In this document: one piece after another, positions 62,624-64,000 of the stretch
Layout of the letters: the number at the start of each line of letters is the position of its first letter
How positions within the stretch are numbered: the first letter of the stretch is position 1
Assembly: GCA_023421245.1 (NCBI GenBank)
Contig: JAEZTV010000034.1
Span: 62,001-126,000, forward strand
Origin: Bacillota bacterium
Lineage (GTDB): Bacteria > Bacillota > Clostridia > Oscillospirales > Ruminococcaceae
Reading direction: 5' to 3'
Length of the DNA: 64,000 bases
Notes under the pieces: model-generated
Told to the model about the DNA's origin: nothing
What the model saw: only the letters and a program-made list of their open reading frames with translations
The model's database searches: none
Made by a program: the position numbers and the translations under genes

Positions 62624-62920
62624 ATGAATAGTAAGCTTCAAGATCCCAGCATCCAATACCTGTTTGAAGCAATACTAAAATTGGAATCTTTGGAGGAGTG
62701 CTACAGCTTTTTTGAAGATTTATGTACCGTCCCTGAGCTTAAGGCGTTATCACAGCGCCTTCAAGTTGCAAAGATGCTCAGCGACAAACATGTATACAGC
62801 GATATTGTCAATGCAACCGGCGCGAGCACGGCAACCATCAGCAGGGTAAACCGCTCACTAAATTACGGCTGTGACGGATACAGCATCGTATTCAAAAGGC
62901 TGGAACAAGACGCCAAATGA
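62624..62920 (+). CDS. TrpR/YerC-family DNA-binding protein
   Basis: About 98 residues, all helical. 'L-C-T-V-P-E-L-K-A-L-S-Q-R-L-Q-V-A-K-M-L' and the helix-turn-helix 'D-I-V-N-A-T-G-A-S-T-A-T-I-S-R-V-N-R-S-L' match the YerC/TrpR-like family of Firmicutes, whose ligand and targets are not established. ATG 62624 fits the family start; upstream in-frame codons add no recognisable sequence. It overlaps the methyltransferase start by four bases. Confidence 0.85.
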   Translation: MNSKLQDPSIQYLFEAILKLESLEECYSFFEDLCTVPELKALSQRLQVAKMLSDKHVYSDIVNATGASTATISRVNRSLNYGCDGYSIVFKRLEQDAK

Positions 62921-63660
62921 GTGGGTATGGTATATTCGCAAGGTTCTATGATCGACTGACACAAAACGTAAACTACGAGCAGCGTGCTGCGTACTTTGAC
63001 GAGCTTGTAAAAAAGTATGGCAACGGCCGGCGCCTTTTGCTGGACCTTGCCTGCGGCACCGGCAATCTCTCCGTTGCATTGGCTGAGCGCGGCTATGATG
63101 TAATTGGAGTGGATCGCTCATATGAGATGCTCAGCCGCGCAATCGAAAAGTCGCCTGAGCAGCTGGGAATTCAATATCTGTGCCAATCCATGCAAAACCT
63201 TGATCTATACGGTACGGTGGACGTGTGCATCTGTGCTTTGGATAGTGTAAACCATTTAACATCGCACAAGGCCTTGAGCCGGTGCTTTGAACGCGTTTCG
63301 CTGTTCCTTGACCCTGATGGGGTATTTATCTTTGATGCAAACACGCTGTATAAGCATGAGCATGTTTTGGCGGATAACACATTTGTATACGACTGTGATG
63401 ATGTTTACTGTGTATGGCAAAACGCCTATCACCAGTCAAGCCGGACCACAACAATACGGCTTGACTTTTTTGAGCGCCTGAACCTGGGCACATATAATAG
63501 AGAGACGGAGCAGTTTGACGAACGCGCTTATTCTCTGCAGGAGTTCTCCGATATGCTTGGATCGGCAGGGCTTAAAATCGTTGCTTGTTATGGTGATGAT
63601 ACGCATCTTCCCGCAGCGGAGGATAGCCAGCGTATGATTTTTGTCGTAAAAAAAGAATAG
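62917..63660 (+). CDS. Class I SAM-dependent methyltransferase
   Basis: 247 residues. 'L-L-L-D-L-A-C-G-T-G-N-L-S' (motif I), 'V-I-G-V-D-R-S-Y-E-M-L' and 'D-V-C-I-C-A-L-D-S-V-N-H-L' are SAM-binding motifs. 'Y-D-R-L-T-Q-N-V-N-Y' near the N terminus is common to a Firmicutes family of unknown substrate. ATG 62917 overlaps the preceding stop (ATGA). Confidence 0.85.
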   Translation: MSGYGIFARFYDRLTQNVNYEQRAAYFDELVKKYGNGRRLLLDLACGTGNLSVALAERGYDVIGVDRSYEMLSRAIEKSPEQLGIQYLCQSMQNLDLYGTVDVCICALDSVNHLTSHKALSRCFERVSLFLDPDGVFIFDANTLYKHEHVLADNTFVYDCDDVYCVWQNAYHQSSRTTTIRLDFFERLNLGTYNRETEQFDERAYSLQEFSDMLGSAGLKIVACYGDDTHLPAAEDSQRMIFVVKKE

Positions 63661-63692
63661 CAAGGAAACAGATTTGAAAGGAAAATATACTG

Positions 63693-64000
63693 ATGGGAAA
63701 GCTGATACGTGCAATATCCGCCGATGGCGGAGTTGTAGCCTATGCAATAGATAGCACCGATATTGCCGCGCGCGCAGAGCAGATTCACACGACCTCTGCC
63801 GTGGTAACCGCCGCCCTTGGCAGACTGCTCACCGCGGCCTCGATGATGGGTGCAATGCTCAAGGGTGAGAACAACTCGCTTACGCTGCGCTTGGCCGGAG
63901 ACGGCCCGGCAGGCTCGGTCATTGCGGTTTCGGATAGCGATGGAAATGTGCGCGGTTATGCGACCAATCCGATTGTGGAGATTCCGCTCAATGCAAAGGG
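63693..64000 (+). CDS. hslO: Redox-regulated chaperone Hsp33, N-terminal part (runs off the window)
   Basis: The first 102 residues are present, with 'L-I-R-A-I-S-A-D-G-G-V-V-A-Y-A', 'A-L-G-R-L-L-T-A-A-S-M-M-G-A-M-L-K' and 'G-D-G-P-A-G-S-V', the typical Hsp33 core. The redox zinc domain with its four cysteines would lie beyond base 64000. The start is ATG 63693 after GAAAGGAAAA. Confidence 0.92.
   Translation, partial: MGKLIRAISADGGVVAYAIDSTDIAARAEQIHTTSAVVTAALGRLLTAASMMGAMLKGENNSLTLRLAGDGPAGSVIAVSDSDGNVRGYATNPIVEIPLNAK

Noticed and set aside
1..64000. tRNA, rRNA, CRISPR arrays, transposases, integrases or phage genes
   Set aside because: Looked for on both strands by eye; no spaced direct repeats, no tRNA-like T-loop plus acceptor pairs, and no mobile-element proteins were seen. 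Faint copies could be missed without a search tool.

Overview
The window is a dense bacterial chromosome segment with roughly balanced base composition (by eye), short intergenic gaps and nearly all genes on the + strand. Several traits point to a motile, Gram-positive member of the Clostridia: FliY carries a CheC domain, CheC/CheD are present, PolC is the Gram-positive type, HisG is the short form with HisZ, and the gene orders pyrH-frr-uppS-cdsA-dxr-rseP-ispG-polC, rplS-lepB-rbgA-rnhB-yraN and tig-clpP-clpX-lon-engB are all Firmicutes orders. No rRNA, tRNA, CRISPR array, transposase or phage gene was seen. No gene-free stretch exceeds about 300 bases.

Region 1 (1-20110) is a flagellar and chemotaxis locus. 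A long + strand operon runs from the 3' end of fliM through fliY, cheY, fliO, fliP, fliQ, fliR, flhB, flhA, the motility sigma factor, two rod/hook proteins, cheC, cheD, a FapA-type DUF342 protein and a PilZ/YcgR-like c-di-GMP receptor. flhF and flhG, usual between flhA and the sigma factor, are absent here. An inverted pair follows: a FliK-like protein and a small protein resembling the FlhB C-terminal domain. Then come cheA, cheW, cheR and cheB.

Region 2 (20150-27610) is mixed: a NERD-domain membrane protein, an NAD-salvage pair (nicotinamidase and nicotinate phosphoribosyltransferase), an Lrp/AsnC regulator with a LysE-type exporter, an HD-domain protein, a CmpB-like membrane protein, a TPP-riboswitch-controlled thiamine transporter (thiT) and nth.

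Region 3 (27845-38600) holds the translation, envelope and isoprenoid housekeeping block ending in polC. Region 4 (38643-47112) is a complete histidine cluster hisZ-G-D-C-B-H-A-(HAD-like)-F-I-E behind a good sigma-A promoter. Region 5 (47150-52924) holds rplS with a structured leader, lepB, rbgA, rnhB, yraN, a membrane dipeptidase and thrC. Region 6 (52941-64000) holds a DUF1540 protein, a phosphoesterase, tig-clpP-clpX-lon-engB, lysA, a TrpR/YerC-like regulator, a methyltransferase and the start of hslO.

The most interesting signals are small-scale. Two and possibly three genes (the Lrp-like regulator, uppS, perhaps the CmpB-like gene) have good Shine-Dalgarno sequences but no ATG, GTG or TTG where the protein must begin. 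Short upstream reading frames overlap the starts of flhA and tig. Other points are a perfect palindrome on the Lrp promoter, overlapping hairpins inside the flagellar operon, a HAD-like protein without its nucleophile inside the his operon, and a histone-like Lys/Ala/Pro tail on trigger factor. I found no clear sign of a wholly new multi-gene system.
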